Origin: Bipolaris cookei
Lineage: Eukaryota; Ascomycota; Dothideomycetes; Pleosporales; Pleosporaceae
Assembly: GCA_002286855.1 (NCBI GenBank)
Contig: NRSV01000036.1
Coordinates: 248,001-312,000, forward strand
Direction of reading: 5' to 3'
DNA: 64,000 nucleotides
Every line of letters starts with the position of its first letter. The stretch's first letter is position 1. Made by a program: the position numbers and the translations under genes. A model generated the notes under the pieces. It had not been told where the DNA came from and did not search any database. It saw only the letters and a list, made by a program, of their open reading frames with translations. Below, one piece after another: positions 21,637 through 34,240 of the stretch.

Positions 21637-22215
21637 ATGCACATACTCAAGCATGCCATGGTCTTTGCTTGGGCAATTATCACATCCGCCTCACCCCTCG
21701 AGATCCTTTCCACAGCAACGCCAAAAGAACCATCAGGTCTCTCCCCTACCACCCTCACGACCCGCGCAAACCCCTTTGCCTGTCCCGCCAACAAACTCCA
21801 CAACCCCACCGTCACCGAGTGGAAATGGGCCCTAAACGCCTACTGCGAGCGCCACACCCCCACCACCATCACCAGCGACTCGCCCCTAGTCTTCACCTAC
21901 CAGCTGACTGCCGCCGACAAGAAACCCATCAAATGGGTCTTCAAAGTGTGGATCGACGGCATGATGCGCGAGGTGACTGGCGGAGTGGGTAAGCCCACCA
22001 AGTATGCATTCGAACTTGATACGGATATGTGTAAAAAGAAGTTTATGGATATGGTTATGAAGGGAAAGGGTGGGGGGGTGCCAAAGGTGGTTTGTGAGGT
22101 GGGGAAGGAGAAGGAGAGAGTGTTTCGTGGGGGGAATTATAGAGATTTGGTGGTTAAGGGGTATATTGGGGAGGCGGTTTGGGAGTCGAGGCAGCTTAAT
22201 GGGGATGATGGATGA
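21637..22215 (+). CDS. small secreted cysteine-containing protein, paralogue 2
   Basis: A single-exon frame of 192 residues from the ATG at 21637. The N-terminus MHILKHAMVFAWAIITSASP is a signal peptide. The mature protein has four cysteines in the same order as the upstream paralogue: FACPAN, NAYCERH, TDMCKKK and KVVCEVG. The shared core is YC.RH, then VFTY.LT, a proline and WV. The product is longer than paralogue 1 and ends in a basic/Gly segment. Function is unknown; extracellular location is predicted from the signal peptide. The same C-rich first half and G-rich second half is seen as in paralogue 1. Tandem duplication is the simplest explanation for the pair. Confidence 0.7.
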   Translation: MHILKHAMVFAWAIITSASPLEILSTATPKEPSGLSPTTLTTRANPFACPANKLHNPTVTEWKWALNAYCERHTPTTITSDSPLVFTYQLTAADKKPIKWVFKVWIDGMMREVTGGVGKPTKYAFELDTDMCKKKFMDMVMKGKGGGVPKVVCEVGKEKERVFRGGNYRDLVVKGYIGEAVWESRQLNGDDG

Positions 22216-23071
22216 GGGTATGTTTAAGTAAATTCTTCTTGTTCTTTTTTTGTTCGCTGATTAATACTTCTATCGGTCGTTGTGTTTTCCGCTGTGTATT
22301 TGTTTATTATCTTTTCATGAGTGCGACTGGTATCTAATAACTTGGAATTTCAACAACTGTATATTAGTAGCTGGTCATGACTGAATGAGAAGCACTTTGA
22401 GCGCATCTAAAATTATACGCAGCCAAGTGGCGAGAGACGTTGCTAGAGCAGAGAGACGAGAATGCGGAGGTTAGCGGTTGTGGACTAGCGCAGCCTACTT
22501 GGAGGCTTGCCGGGGTTGGCAGTAGTGGGGAATCTGGAAGCAGGGATCCAGGTAAGTTCGAGGACATTCTGGACAGGCGGCCACTTGTGCTGCGAAGACA
22601 CGACAGCAATTGCATCCATTGAGCCCCGCCCGTATAGACAAATGAATAATTGAGTGGTATTCATCTAGTGTACATATTTAATTGAGCCTGTTCCTGTCCG
22701 TTTGTAAATACATGTCGTGGTCTGTTGCGCTACCCCGAAGTGAACTACCGAGACCCTGGCCGCGCACCTATTCCTCTGCCTGGCTGAGTGACAGCAGCCT
22801 ATTACAATTGCTGCTACGCACAGCCAACGCACTAAAAACCCCAGTAGCACCTTGCCCATCTACCACCTTGCCCTTTTACTCACCTCACCGTCTTTGTCCT
22901 TCCTCTTCTTCCTCCCCTCCCCTCCCCTCCCCCTTCGCATACGACACCACCGTCAACCGGCCACTCTGTCCCTGCCTGCAACCACCCAAGCTGGCTCCAC
23001 GCTCCTAATTCCCACCACCCACCGTCCACGCAAATACCCTTTGGTCCACTCGAAACGGTCTACACTGAACA
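22216..23071. other. intergenic region / SCP160 promoter
   Basis: No supportable gene. C/T-rich sequence at about 22850-22990 precedes the SCP160 start and is likely core promoter and 5' UTR. Confidence 0.5.
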
Positions 23072-26000
23072 ATGTCATCCGAAGCAGTCGCCAGCTCTGC
23101 CACCGAGGGTCTCACCCCGGCGCAAAAGCTCATGCAGGAGCATGCCGACCACCACGTCACTGTTGAGGATGTCCCCGACGAGGAAGACACTGCCCATCCG
23201 CCCTCTTCGGCTGCTGGTGTCTCTGCTCCTCTGAGCGAGAAGGCCGTCGGCAAGCAAAAGGCCGATGACGCTCCGGTTGCCTCGAAGAAGCCCGTCCTCA
23301 ACACGTCGTCTGAGGAGGCCTTCCCGGCTCTTGGTCCTGTTAAGCCCCGAGCCCAGGCTTCTGTTGCGCCCACCTGGGGAAAGAAGCCTGCATCGGTCAC
23401 GTCCAATGGCGTCAATGGCAACAATGCCTCTGCTCCCTCTACCCCCGCCAGCCGTGGCCCTGCCCTTCCGTCCATGAGCATCCCTGGCAAGCACACCGAA
23501 CGCATCTCCCTCGCATCTCACCAGGTTGCTCCCCGCGGCGAGCTCAAGAAGCCCATCAACGAAATCGTCCGTGATATCAACAGGCGCTCCAAGGCCAACC
23601 TCGAGTACAAGCAGGCTCCCGGCGCCCTCATTTTCGAAGCCACTGGTTCTGTCGAGGCCGTCAGGCAAGCGCTCAAGGAAGTTGCCAATGAGGTTGGTTC
23701 CAAGGTAAGTCTACTGGTCACGAGCAACAGCACATCCTATACAAAAGCTGACCGTTTATAGCAATCCGTCGATGTTCCTGTCCCCGCCTCTGTCCGTGCC
23801 CACATCATCGGTCGTCAAGGATCTAAGATCCAGGAAATCAGCAAGCGCACCGGTGCCCGCATTCAGGTCCCCAAGGCCGAGCCGGGCGAGGATGAAGACA
23901 CTGTCGTCAATGTTCACATTGAGGGAAATGCCTTGACTGCTGAGATGGCTCGTCGCGAGATTGACGCTATTGTCAACGAACGCACCTCGACCGTCAACCT
24001 GCGCCTCAAGGACATTCCCGCCGAATTCTATCCTTTCCTCGCAGGCCCCAACAATGTCCATGCCAACAGGCTTGTTCATGGCCACGACGTCAACATCCAG
24101 ATTCCTCAATACCACACTTGGCAGTCGCAGGCTCCTCCTGTGGCCCCGCGTGGCCAGCCTGCTCAGTTTGTTCCCCAGGCAAACTTCCCCATCCAGGTTT
24201 CTGGTGACCGCGTAGCTGCCCAGCAGATCCAGGCTGAGTTGGAGCGTCGCGTTCAACAGCTTCGCCAACAGTTGGCTACCGAGCAGCGATCCATTGAGCG
24301 TGGTAGGCATCAATTCATCGTTGGTGACCGCGGTCACTCACTCCACGACTTCTTGGAGGAGACTGGCTGCAGCATCGTTCTGCCTCCTAGCTCGGACGAT
24401 AGTGAGACCGTCTACATTGTCGGTCCACCAGACAAGATCGAGCAAGGTATCAACAAGCTTGAGGATCTTGCTGCCAGCATGACGATGGCGACCGCAGACG
24501 CTGCCCGTGAACACAAGGGCCCCAATGCTCAGGCGCACGCCCACAACCTGACCCGCTACCTGCGTCAACGAAAGGCCCTTGACGAGCTCGAACGTAAGCA
24601 CGAAGCTAGCATTGTCGCGCCTACCGACCGTCACGCGCCAACTGGATGGGAAATCTACGCCAAGGATGGAAAGAACAGCATGAAGGCTCGTACTGATATC
24701 ATGAGCCTTTTCCAGTCGCACCCACCAAGCAGGTTCTCTACTTTGAATGTTGATCCCTTCTACCACGACTTCCTGCGACAGCGCAACGCACCCAAGGTTA
24801 GGCAAGATCACGGTGTGCATATTGTCTTCCCAGACGAATCCGAGCAGTCACCCGAGTTGGTCCTTGTTTACGAAGGCAACACTCCGTACGACGAGTATGA
24901 CCTCCCACGAGGCGCACCATCCCAAGCTGAGATCAAGGCATACCAAAAGGGTCTGCAGGACGCCCAGCGATTCATTCTCGGCTTGACCAAGGATCAGCCA
25001 AAGATTGAGTCTCGCGGCCTCGAGTCCAACCCCAAGTTCCACCGCAAGATTGAGCAGTTCGTCAACGATGAGCAGCGTGGCCTTGCGCCAGAGCAGGTTC
25101 CCGTACAGGCTCTTTTTGGTCAGCGACGACCTGAGCCTTACAGCCACTCAAACAACAGTTTTGCCATCCGTGGCCCCACAAGCGCTGTCGATGAGCTCAA
25201 CGCCAAGATCCTTGCTTTCATTGAGCAGGCTGAAAAGGATGAGCTTGAGCGCAATCACATTACTACTTTTGACTACCCTCAGAAGTATGCAAGCCACCTT
25301 GTAGGAAAGGGTGGAGAGAACATTCAACGTCTACGTCAAAAGTACGATGTTGATGTCCAGATCAACGACGGCAGGGTTGAGCTCAAGGGACCTTCAGCCA
25401 AGGCCCAACAGTGCAAGAAGGACATTCTTGATATGGCCAAGAAGCTCGAAGACGAAGCTACCCACATTCTCAAGGTCAAGCCACAGTACCACCGTGACCT
25501 GATTGGCGCTGGCGGCAAGCAAGTCGAGCGTCTACAGGACCGTTACGGTGTGCGCATCAACTTCCCCCGACGAGCACAGAACGACGAGGAGGCGGGCGAA
25601 GGATCATCACAGAAGAATGTCCGCCCCAGCCAGAACCCAGATGAGGTCATCGTCCGAGGCCCCAGGAAGGGTGCCGACGAAGCCCGTGATGAAGTGCTGA
25701 GTCTTCTCCAGTACATCATGGACAACTCTTACAGTGACACTGTTTCGGTGGCACAGAGCAACATCCCACGTTTGATTGGATCTGGTGGTCGCGAAATGGA
25801 GAACCTTCGTCTCGAGACTGGATGCCAGATCGATGTCCCCGGTGCTCGTGAAGGTGCTGACCCTTCTGGCCGCGCCGAGATCAAGCTCAAGGGAACCAAG
25901 AAGCAAGTCGAGGCAGCTAAGAAGATTCTGCAGCAACGTGCTCAGGAATTCGACGATACCGTTGTCGAGACTCTCGAAGTCGATAGGAAACACCACAGGA

Positions 26001-27084
26001 ACCTTATTGGCGGCAGTGGTGCCAACATCCGCTCCATTGTCACCTCTGCTGGTGGTCCTGACAACTCTCGCGATTTGGCACGTATGGTGCGCTTCCCTCG
26101 CGCCGAGTCTGACGAGTCTAGCATTCGTGTAGAGGGTCCCAAGAGCGTCGTTGAGAAGATTGTCGCCGCTATCAAGGCACAGGTAGCCTCGCTCGAGAAC
26201 CAGACTACTGATACTCTTGATATTTCTCCTGACAAGCACCGTCTACTTATTGGCCGCGGTGGCGAAACTCGTCGCGCTCTCGAATCTAAGCTCAACATTC
26301 AGCTTGATATTCCCAAGCAGACCACCACTGGCGCTGCCCGCAATCAAATCAAGATTACCGGTGAGCCTGCTGCTGTTGAGAAGGCCAAGGAGCATATTCT
26401 TGAGCTCGTCAAGGGTCAAGAAGGCGAGACAATCCAGGTTCCTCGCTACCTCCACCACGCCATTTCGGATAACGGCCAGTTCTTCCGTCAGCTTCGCAAC
26501 CAACATAAGGTCACTGTTGACCACGGCGGCGAGCAGCTTCCTCCAAAGCCTGCTCAAACTGAAGCTGGAAAGTCTAGGAAGGGCGCAAATGGGGCTCTTC
26601 CTTTGATCACCGACGATGCAACCAACGGCTCTAACGAGCACTCGTGGGAGATTGTCGACAACAACGTTGTAGAGGAGGGTGCTGATACCTCTGCCACCAT
26701 CCCTTGGATTCTGCGCGGCCCTGCTGAGAACCTGCCCAAGGCTCGCCAGAGGCTCGAGCAGGCCATTGAGGCCGCCTCCAAGCCCTCTTCCACTGGTTAC
26801 CTCATCCTGCCCGACCCACGAAGCTATAGGTAAGTTCTCTTCTGTCCGTATTACACATTCGAAGTATCGTGCTAACAAGTTGCAGGCTCGTTGTCGGACC
26901 TGGTGGCTCTACCATCAACGACCTCCGCAAGAAGACGGGTACCAAGATCCAGGTCCCCCGTGACCAGGCCAAGGATGAGGCCATTGAGATTGTCGGCACC
27001 AGGGACGGATGCGAAGAGGCTCGCCAGCTGATTCTCAACATTGTGTCCAAAGGTGGCAACGGCGGTCGTAGGGAGCGCTCCTAA
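23072..27084 (+). CDS. SCP160: multi-KH-domain RNA-binding protein Scp160/vigilin
   Basis: Three exons, 23072-23704, 23762-26829 and 26886-27084, give 1299 residues (yeast Scp160 is 1222). Seven KH loops of GxxG type are visible in order: GRQG, GKGG, GAGG, GSGG, GGSG, GRGG and, in the last exon, GPGG. Degenerate KH repeats lie between them. The N-terminal 150 residues are Ala/Ser-rich and disordered, with an EEAFPALG motif. Vigilins bind mRNA and tRNA, associate with polysomes at the ER and affect translation efficiency. Intron 1 (GTAAGT...TATAG) joins GSK to QSVDVPVPASVRAH; intron 2 (GTAAGT...TTGCAG) splits the Arg codon in SYR/LVVGPGG. Confidence 0.94.
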
Positions 27085-28386
27085 GCGCATGAACTCATGA
27101 TATGAGTCGTGATCCAGGGGGTGACGCGTTGTTCTCTTTGATGAGTATTGGATCATGCTACGAGGTAGAGAGAAGAGGAGTCATTCCTATCGGAACTATC
27201 TCTATCTCTCCTTCTTTGATGTCAGAATTGGACTACGAAGTACATGATGATGAAACAAAAAACCCATTTTCCTCACCGTTTCTCAGGTTATCTAAAAGCG
27301 GGGATAAAACGTTATGATGATTTTTATTTATGTAGCTGTAGGAATGAGATAATCCATCTTTTAATACAAGCTTGAATGTTCTACTTTTTGGCACTTGCTT
27401 TCTATGGTCTGCTTGACTAGAGTATTTGCTTTTCTTATTGCAATTTGATCAAGCATCTAAGTATAGAAGAAGAGTCATATGGCAGATGATTCTGGGTTTC
27501 TTTTTGGCTTGTTTTCATCAGGATCCAGCCTTTCTATTCACACCTCTACTTGATACCTTCTACCAATCATCGCGTCACACGGCGCGCCAACCCTCAACAC
27601 TCAAATAACGAGGAGAGAGAGGACCAAAAAGGGTGGGAAGGGAAATAAAAATAACCTTCCAAACCACCGGCAGCAAAGACCGCGACCAATAGGAGCCCCA
27701 GCCCTAACATGGGTAAAGCAAAACCAGCCAAGTAGAAGACGTATATATATATATAGATGTACACAAAAGAAAAAAAGGAGACATGAATACAAGATAGAAG
27801 AAAAAAGAAAAAGAACAAAAGTTTCTGAGTTTCCACAGACGCCAGACGCTCTGGCCCCCGAACCAGAAAAAAAATCGATGTTTATTTCATAGTACAATCC
27901 GTTTCATCCCAATAGCAGCAGCAGCAGTATCAATCATCCACAATATACACACACACACACACACACACATAAAAGCCAAGACATCCCTTGAACAATGCAA
28001 AGAGAGACAGAGAGTATTTAGGGAGGGGGGGGAAAGACAGATATGGGTCCCCAAATTCCGATACATATAAGTAACGGTTGCCTGTACGTTTTCCCTTTGA
28101 GTAAGTAGCAAGGGAGAAAGGAGAAGAAGGAAGATAAGAGAGAAGAAGGGAAAAAAGGGAAGAGAGACAAGAGACAACGTGAAGCAGTATTAGTGTTTTG
28201 CTATGGTGTGAGCAATGGGACCTAGAAAGAAAAAAAACCCCTCATCTAGGTAGTTTGTTGCGAAGATAGCAAGTCAATGCGCCATTCTCCGCCTTTGGCT
28301 TTTTGTTTCGCCTGAGACAGAAAATGATAGGGATGTAGAAAGCCTCAAGTGGGAAGAAAACAACTGTATAGGTCATGTATATCTTT
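27085..28386. other. convergent intergenic region with simple repeats
   Basis: 1.3 kb between the 3' ends of SCP160 and the phytochrome gene. It holds a (TA)n run at 27742-27755, an (AC)n run at 27947-27969, short CAG triplets and purine-rich A/G tracts around 28090-28170. No gene is supported. Confidence 0.55.
27947..27969. repeat. (AC)n microsatellite
   Basis: About eleven and a half perfect AC dinucleotide units, non-coding, 3' of the phytochrome gene. Confidence 0.95.
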
Positions 28387-31300
28387 TCAAGTGGGAGAAT
28401 TCTCGGCGTCGGCTTCGTCAGCAGGAGAAGGTGGAGAGGATGCTGGTGGAGGTGGAGGTGGAGGTTCCGTCTTGCCTTCCTCTTGATTTTGCAGAAGACG
28501 TGCTTGCTCTTCAGGGATATCACCTGTTTCCTCTTCCTCACCCGCCATTAGATCTTCAGAGCGAAATACTGCTGCTTCCTCCATTTGTTCTGAGGGGTTC
28601 GAGACTGGTGGTTCACCGGATGGTTTTGTCACAGCCTCGTCGGCAGTGTGCTTTCCGCGTTGGAACCAGCCGCCTTTTTCCCACTTACCAGGCTGATACA
28701 GGCAGTCGTTCCGTACATCTGTGTCGACAATGGCGCGCATGAGTCGGTTTAACCGGTCAAATGAAATTGGCTTGAGGATCCAGGCATCAAACCCAGCGTC
28801 AATGTAATGCTGGCGATCGCGCTCAATCAGGGATGCTGAGACCGCAATGATAGGAACGCGACCACAAAGGGCTGCTCGGGAAGAGTATATGTTACCGTGT
28901 GACTTTTCAAATGATCTTATCATCTTTGTCGAAGTAAGTCCGTCCACAATTGGCATCTTGATGACGGTTAGTTCATGTCAGAAGATATACGTAGTCAACA
29001 GCACGTACCTGCATATCCATCAAGACGACATCAACGTTTTTGGAGTTGTCACAGTATGCAGATGCGCATTCTTCACCATTCACGGTAAGGTGAACGTGGT
29101 GTCCCAGCTTTTCCAGCCGCTTCTTAACAATCCTGCTATTTACCGGGTCGTCTTCAGCAACAAGCACATGCATGTTGTCAGCTGATAAAGGCTCGGGTTC
29201 AGCAGGCGGCTGTAGAGGCTCGTCTTCAGCAACCTCGCCGACTATGTTTCCAGATGGGCGGACGCCAATTGGAGAGCTGCCGCCTTCATCAGGAACTTTC
29301 AAGGCCACGATAGGAGCATCGGAACCGGGAATTGTCTCTTCACCAGGTATCCTTGATCGCATGATTCTTTGATGAGGCGGAACAACGGTCTGGCTACTAA
29401 AGTCTTCGAGACTTTTGGACCTCATACGGGCAGCAGCTGATACATCCGTATCTAGACTGCTGCGTTTCGTCAAAGTCGGCCTCATGGATCGCGAGCCTGG
29501 ACTTGCGTCACCTCTCCCAATCAAGTGTGGCTCTTGTATGGCGTCAATAAGTCTGTCCACATCGCTTCTTTGACTCGAGCTAGTCTTGAAACTTCGGAGG
29601 CTATTCTTGCTCGCCAAACTCCCAGCACTATTCTTCCGTACTATAACATGGCTTGCCTGTTTGTCATCTTCATCTGCAGAACCCTGGCGAGACAGACTGG
29701 GCGCTATCAGTGTCCGTTCTCCAGCAGTGGGACTGGCAATGTTAGGCAGAGGCTCTTCGGCGTGAGGCGTAACGCTTCCTGCAGGTGAGGCTCCGCCAGT
29801 AGTGACGCTATCTGCCTCAGAGTCTGGAATATCGAACGGTAACTGTATGACAAATCTTGTGCCTTTGCCTTCCTCTGAGCGTAACCTTAGCTGTCCGTTC
29901 ATGTTTCTAATGATACGTCCTACAATGGCTAGCCCAAGACCTAACGTCGATTTTTCACCTTGTTCCATAAGCTTTTTCTGGTCTGGTATCAAGGCATCCT
30001 CTAGCATGGAAGCAGGCTCAGACTGCACTTGTTCGAGGTCGTTGAAAAGCTGATCAAGCTTCTTCTGGCTCATGCCGGCACCTGTGTCGGACACTGCCAC
30101 TTCGATATCGACGTGGTCTCGACCACTTCTGGCTGCAACGTATGCTTCAACCTTTACACATCCTTGAGTGGTGTGCTGAATTGCATTGGCTGTGATGTTG
30201 GAGATGGCCTGCCGTATTCGCCGCTGATCTCCGATACAGTGACTAGGCAAGCCTGGGTGCTGAATGATTTGATAGTCGATGTTCTTTCTTTTGGCGTCAT
30301 TGCGGAACATATCTGTGGCCTCCCTGATGGTGTCTTTGAGATCAAACAGCTCGCCCTTGATAAGGGGCCCGCCCTCTTCAGTCTTAGTCAAATCGAGGAG
30401 ATCGTTGATTACGTAGATGAGTGATTTGGATGCTGAATGAGATCGAGAGAGGTTCTCTCGTGTTTCTTGATCCAGAGCCCCTTCTAGCGCTATCTCCAGG
30501 TAATTGATGATGGCGTTTAGTGGTGTACGGACCTCGTGTGCCGAGTTTGCAAGTAATAACCGGGTCAACTGACTGCTTTGTAGAGCAGCTTCCTTTTGCC
30601 TCCATACTTCAATGAATTTTCCATAGACCAAACATAGCACAGAAGCGGTTTCTATCTCTTCCTCTGTCCACTCACGGCACTTGCCGACGACTGTCTCGGA
30701 CCAGGTCTTGAAGCTCTTTCGTGGCTCCAGATAGCCCTCGGTGCCTTCTTTAATATATTTTTCATAAGGGTTGCCAGCCCATTTGACTTGTCTGAGCTGT
30801 CCCTTTCGGAAAAAGACAATAAAGTCCTCACCATCTATGGACAATGGAACTATCAGCATCCCGGCAATGACATGGAAACCTGGCGGGTACCGCAAGTCCG
30901 GAAAGTCTGAGGCAATGTCGGTGGAAGTCATGACGGCTTGGATCCTTCTCATCCTGAGATACTCCAACATGGCGAGAGATTCCTGTGAATTTTCTAGAGT
31001 GCCCAGAATCTTAGTCTCGTCGCGGATCGACAGTAGGCCAAAGTCTGCGTTGAAAAGTTTGAGGAGGTCGTCAGAGGAGGCGATGATGTACCCCGAGGGA
31101 TTGTGCTGTGTTGGTACGGTGTTGATCAACTTGCGTGCTTGTAATCTCGATGCGTACGACAACCTTTCAATATTTCTTGATGCTGAATCACCGATCATCC
31201 GACACATTTTACGAATGGGAAAAGAGACGCGCATGCCACGAGGCCCGTACGTATGGCATGCAATAAGACCCCACAATTCGCCAAAAGCATTAATCGAAAT

Positions 31301-32944
31301 CGACATTGACGATCGCACCGCCATGTTTGCGAGGTACTTGAGGTGAATTGGAGACATGGCGCGAAGGTATGAGTGGGTAAGATCGAGGGGAACCTCTAAA
31401 TCTTCGGCCGTACGGCAGACGAGCCGCGCTGTTTGTAGGTCGCGATCGTAGAGCATGCGGACTTTGTTGATTTTGTACAGCTCTCGAGCTTGTTTGGGTA
31501 TATCCGAGGCAGGGAAGTTTAAGCCCTTGTAGAGATCCTTTGTCGCTCGAGGATCTACGAGCTCGGTGACAACACGGCCATTGAAGCTCTGATCGAATTG
31601 ATAGATCATGACGCGATGGAAGCCGGTCAGCTCTTTCACGACTCCAACTAGCACCTTTAGAAACTTTTCTAACGAGGGCGCAGCAGCCAATTGTTCTTGC
31701 ACCTGCGACATGATGTTGAAGACCTCCATAGCCGCTGCCTCGCCCTTCCTTTTCCGTGCACTGCGTAGGATTCGCAAAGGCTTACTTTTGACCTCTGTGC
31801 TTTCCAAGAATTCATCAGCCGTAGGCTGACTCGACAAGGTATCTTCGGGTAGGTCGGGCGTGTTGTTGTTGTGTGGCACCAGTGGGTAGAGTGGGTCTTC
31901 CTCGAGCTCGAATTCACAAATGACTATACCAGGGTTGGACTCGTTCATGTGAATTGCGCACCATAGCTTGCGGGTTCGAGTGTGGCCTGCGATCTTGATG
32001 GACATGGTAAAGACCTCGGGTCCGTTAGACGTGATGTTGGACTCTTCATCCTTGACAAAGTCGATGTGGTCGAGAAGATTGTCGGCTTGCTCTTCGGAGA
32101 GGATATCTGTAAAGCTTTCCAGAGCGAAGAGCTCCTTTGGAGTACGCCCTAGTATCCGCTTGGAATTCTCACTGACAATACGCACCTGCAGATTGCCATC
32201 GGGGTCATCTTGTAATGCTACCAAGAGGCCAAAGCCCTGTACAGCGCCTGGTAGATGGATGGGCTCATCTTCGCACCGTTGTAGCGTCTCACCATCACGC
32301 CCTGTTATGACCATGTGACCGCCCTCGGTGGAGACGTGCTTGAACCGGTGTGTAACCAAGTCACCCATGTCCATACTGCTGATGCCGCTCTTTGTTGAAG
32401 TCGCTTGTTCGGGTTTGAGGGACGGTGACCGGCTGTCATCGTTTATGGTCCCATTGGATTTATTTGACGACATGTCGTTGAAAAGCTGTGAGGGGATAGG
32501 TTGTCCGCCTCTCTGCGCCGTCTTGCCTGGCGCATGGCGCATGGCCCACGCACGTTGCGACGCATGTGAGGATTGCGATGTGAGGGAGCCCTGAGAGGCT
32601 CGACGAGTATCGGTGGCAAGGCGAGGGTCATTTGCTCGGGAGTAGGGGTGGAAGTAGTCACCTTGTGCATTCTGACCCTTGGGCGTGGGACTAGGATCAA
32701 CGCTGATGGCACTGCGGATAGGAAAGACACGGTCGGTAGTAGAGGGACTGAGGGGACCTGTTGTCTCGGTAGTGGAGGCGCGCGACCTTTGGCTGGGTTG
32801 TGTGGTAGCGAAGTCAATGGCGTCGGTGGCGGCAGATGGCGATGGCGGCTCTTCTGGCACCGGAGAGACAGTGGAGAATTGATGGTGGCCATTGCTAGGG
32901 GTAGAAGCTCCATCCTGGGGAATCTGGTCGGATGATTGAGACAT
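28387..32944 (-). CDS. fungal phytochrome, hybrid histidine kinase
   Basis: Minus strand, exons 32944-29009 and 28956-28387, 1501 residues, homologous to Aspergillus FphA. A Ser/Pro-rich N-terminal extension (1-190) precedes the PAS-GAF-PHY photosensor. Cys224 in RCEDEPIHLPGAVQGFG is the expected bilin attachment site of fungal phytochromes. NFPASDIPKQARELY and LTHSYLRAMSPIHLKYLANM are the GAF chromophore-pocket motifs. The kinase has an H-box (ANSAHEVRTPLNAII, His about 802), an N-box (NITANAIQH), DTGAGM and GLGLAIV. The receiver domain (VLVAEDDPVNSRIV) has its phospho-acceptor Asp in VLMDMQMP at about 1310, two residues before the 52 bp intron (28957-29008, GTACGT). A conserved Lys (ILKP) follows. 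It is a red/far-red sensor feeding a histidine phosphorelay. Confidence 0.93.
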
Positions 32945-34240
32945 GGAGGCGCTGCAGCAGTCGTGGGTCGTCTCTTATGGCTGATGAAGCGTAGACGGGG
33001 GGCTGGCAAGGCGAAGTGGTTCCTGGAGCCCCAGTTGGGCGCTAGGAATACAAAAACACCGGCACACGGTTGAGTCTGGGGCGTTTCAACCGTCCATGGA
33101 ATTTCTAGCGAGGAATGAGGCGTGGGGATAATATTCAGGGAGGGCGTGGGAGGGTCGCGCCTTGACTTGGCGTTATGCAGGGACCGGTGAGCAGGTGACG
33201 AGGGCGAGAGTGATGACGATGGGACTGATAGTAGCTAACAGAAGACCCCTTTTTGATTTTGTCGTCGTCGTGGCCGGGGTAGGGTAGGGCCGGCAGGCGC
33301 ATCAAATTGGGCAGTGTTGCTGCTGAAGGTGGAGGGTGCGGGGGCGGCGAGGAAATCTGGACCTTTGGAGGAAACAGGGTAGCGGGCAAGGACAAGGAAT
33401 AGATGTCGACGGCGGGCGGGAGGCGACAGCAGCAGCAGCAACAGCAGCGGCAGACGGGGGCGCGCGGAGAGGGAGACAGGTCTCCTACGAGTAGCTGAGG
33501 CGGCGCATGCACAGTGAAGCAGAGGACGTCAGTGTCGTACTATAGGCGAAGCTGAACAGTAGTCATGACCGGCTGAACAGAGACTTGGACGGCCTGGTGC
33601 ACGCCCTCGCGCGTCGATCGCTGCCAGCTTTGGGGATAGCTGGTGCATCTCTGGGATCGACGATTTAAGCCAAGTGCAGCATAGCGCAGGCAGAGGACGG
33701 GCGAGGCGTGAAAAGCTCTGGCGTAGCCAAGTGGTCTGCAAGCATGGCTTTTTGGCGACAATTGCATGCTGGCGTCGCCACGGCCCACCGACCGCCCATG
33801 CGGCTGTGCTTGCCTTGCCACCAGGGGCCACATGTCGTCACCCCTCCACCTCTTGCGTCGGAGCCCGGCCTGTTTCCCCCGACGTCCGGAACAAGTGTCT
33901 CGCCGCCGCAAGAGGCACGTGACTGTCACCACCATTGCCCTTGCCCATGTTCATGTTCATGTTCTGCCTGCCCTGCCCGCCCCGCCCCTCTGGCCCCTCC
34001 ACGTACTTACGACATGCACATGCACATGCTACACCTGCTGTTGCGCCCGCGTCCCATAACCTCCCCGCCATACCCCGTCCCCGTGTTCCTGACACCCGCC
34101 CGCCCTCTCTGCCATATGCATCAGATTAGATAGCCACGAAGGCCCGGTGGGGCTGCGGCCAATGGCGGGTTAACACACTCTCTGCCACTGCCCTTTGTCC
34201 TGCTCACCGCAACCCCAAAACACAACCTCTCCCTCCCTCA
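32945..34240. promoter_or_regulatory. 1.3 kb divergent promoter region, phytochrome / flavoprotein-fold gene
   Basis: The start codons of two oppositely oriented genes are 1296 bp apart. The region has a CAG-type triplet run (33427-33447) and C/T-rich tracts but no supportable gene; the frames within it are shadows. No specific transcription-factor site was identified. Confidence 0.45.
33427..33447. repeat. (CAG)n-like triplet run
   Basis: A short, nearly perfect CAG/CAA run in the divergent promoter region. Confidence 0.8.

Noticed and set aside
27900..27970. Short direct repeats resembling an array
   Set aside because: They are simple (AC)n and CAG microsatellites, not CRISPR repeats with spacers.
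33135..34133. Several open frames in the phytochrome promoter region
   Set aside because: They overlap in many frames, reflect C-rich or CAG-rich sequence, and have no protein-like features.
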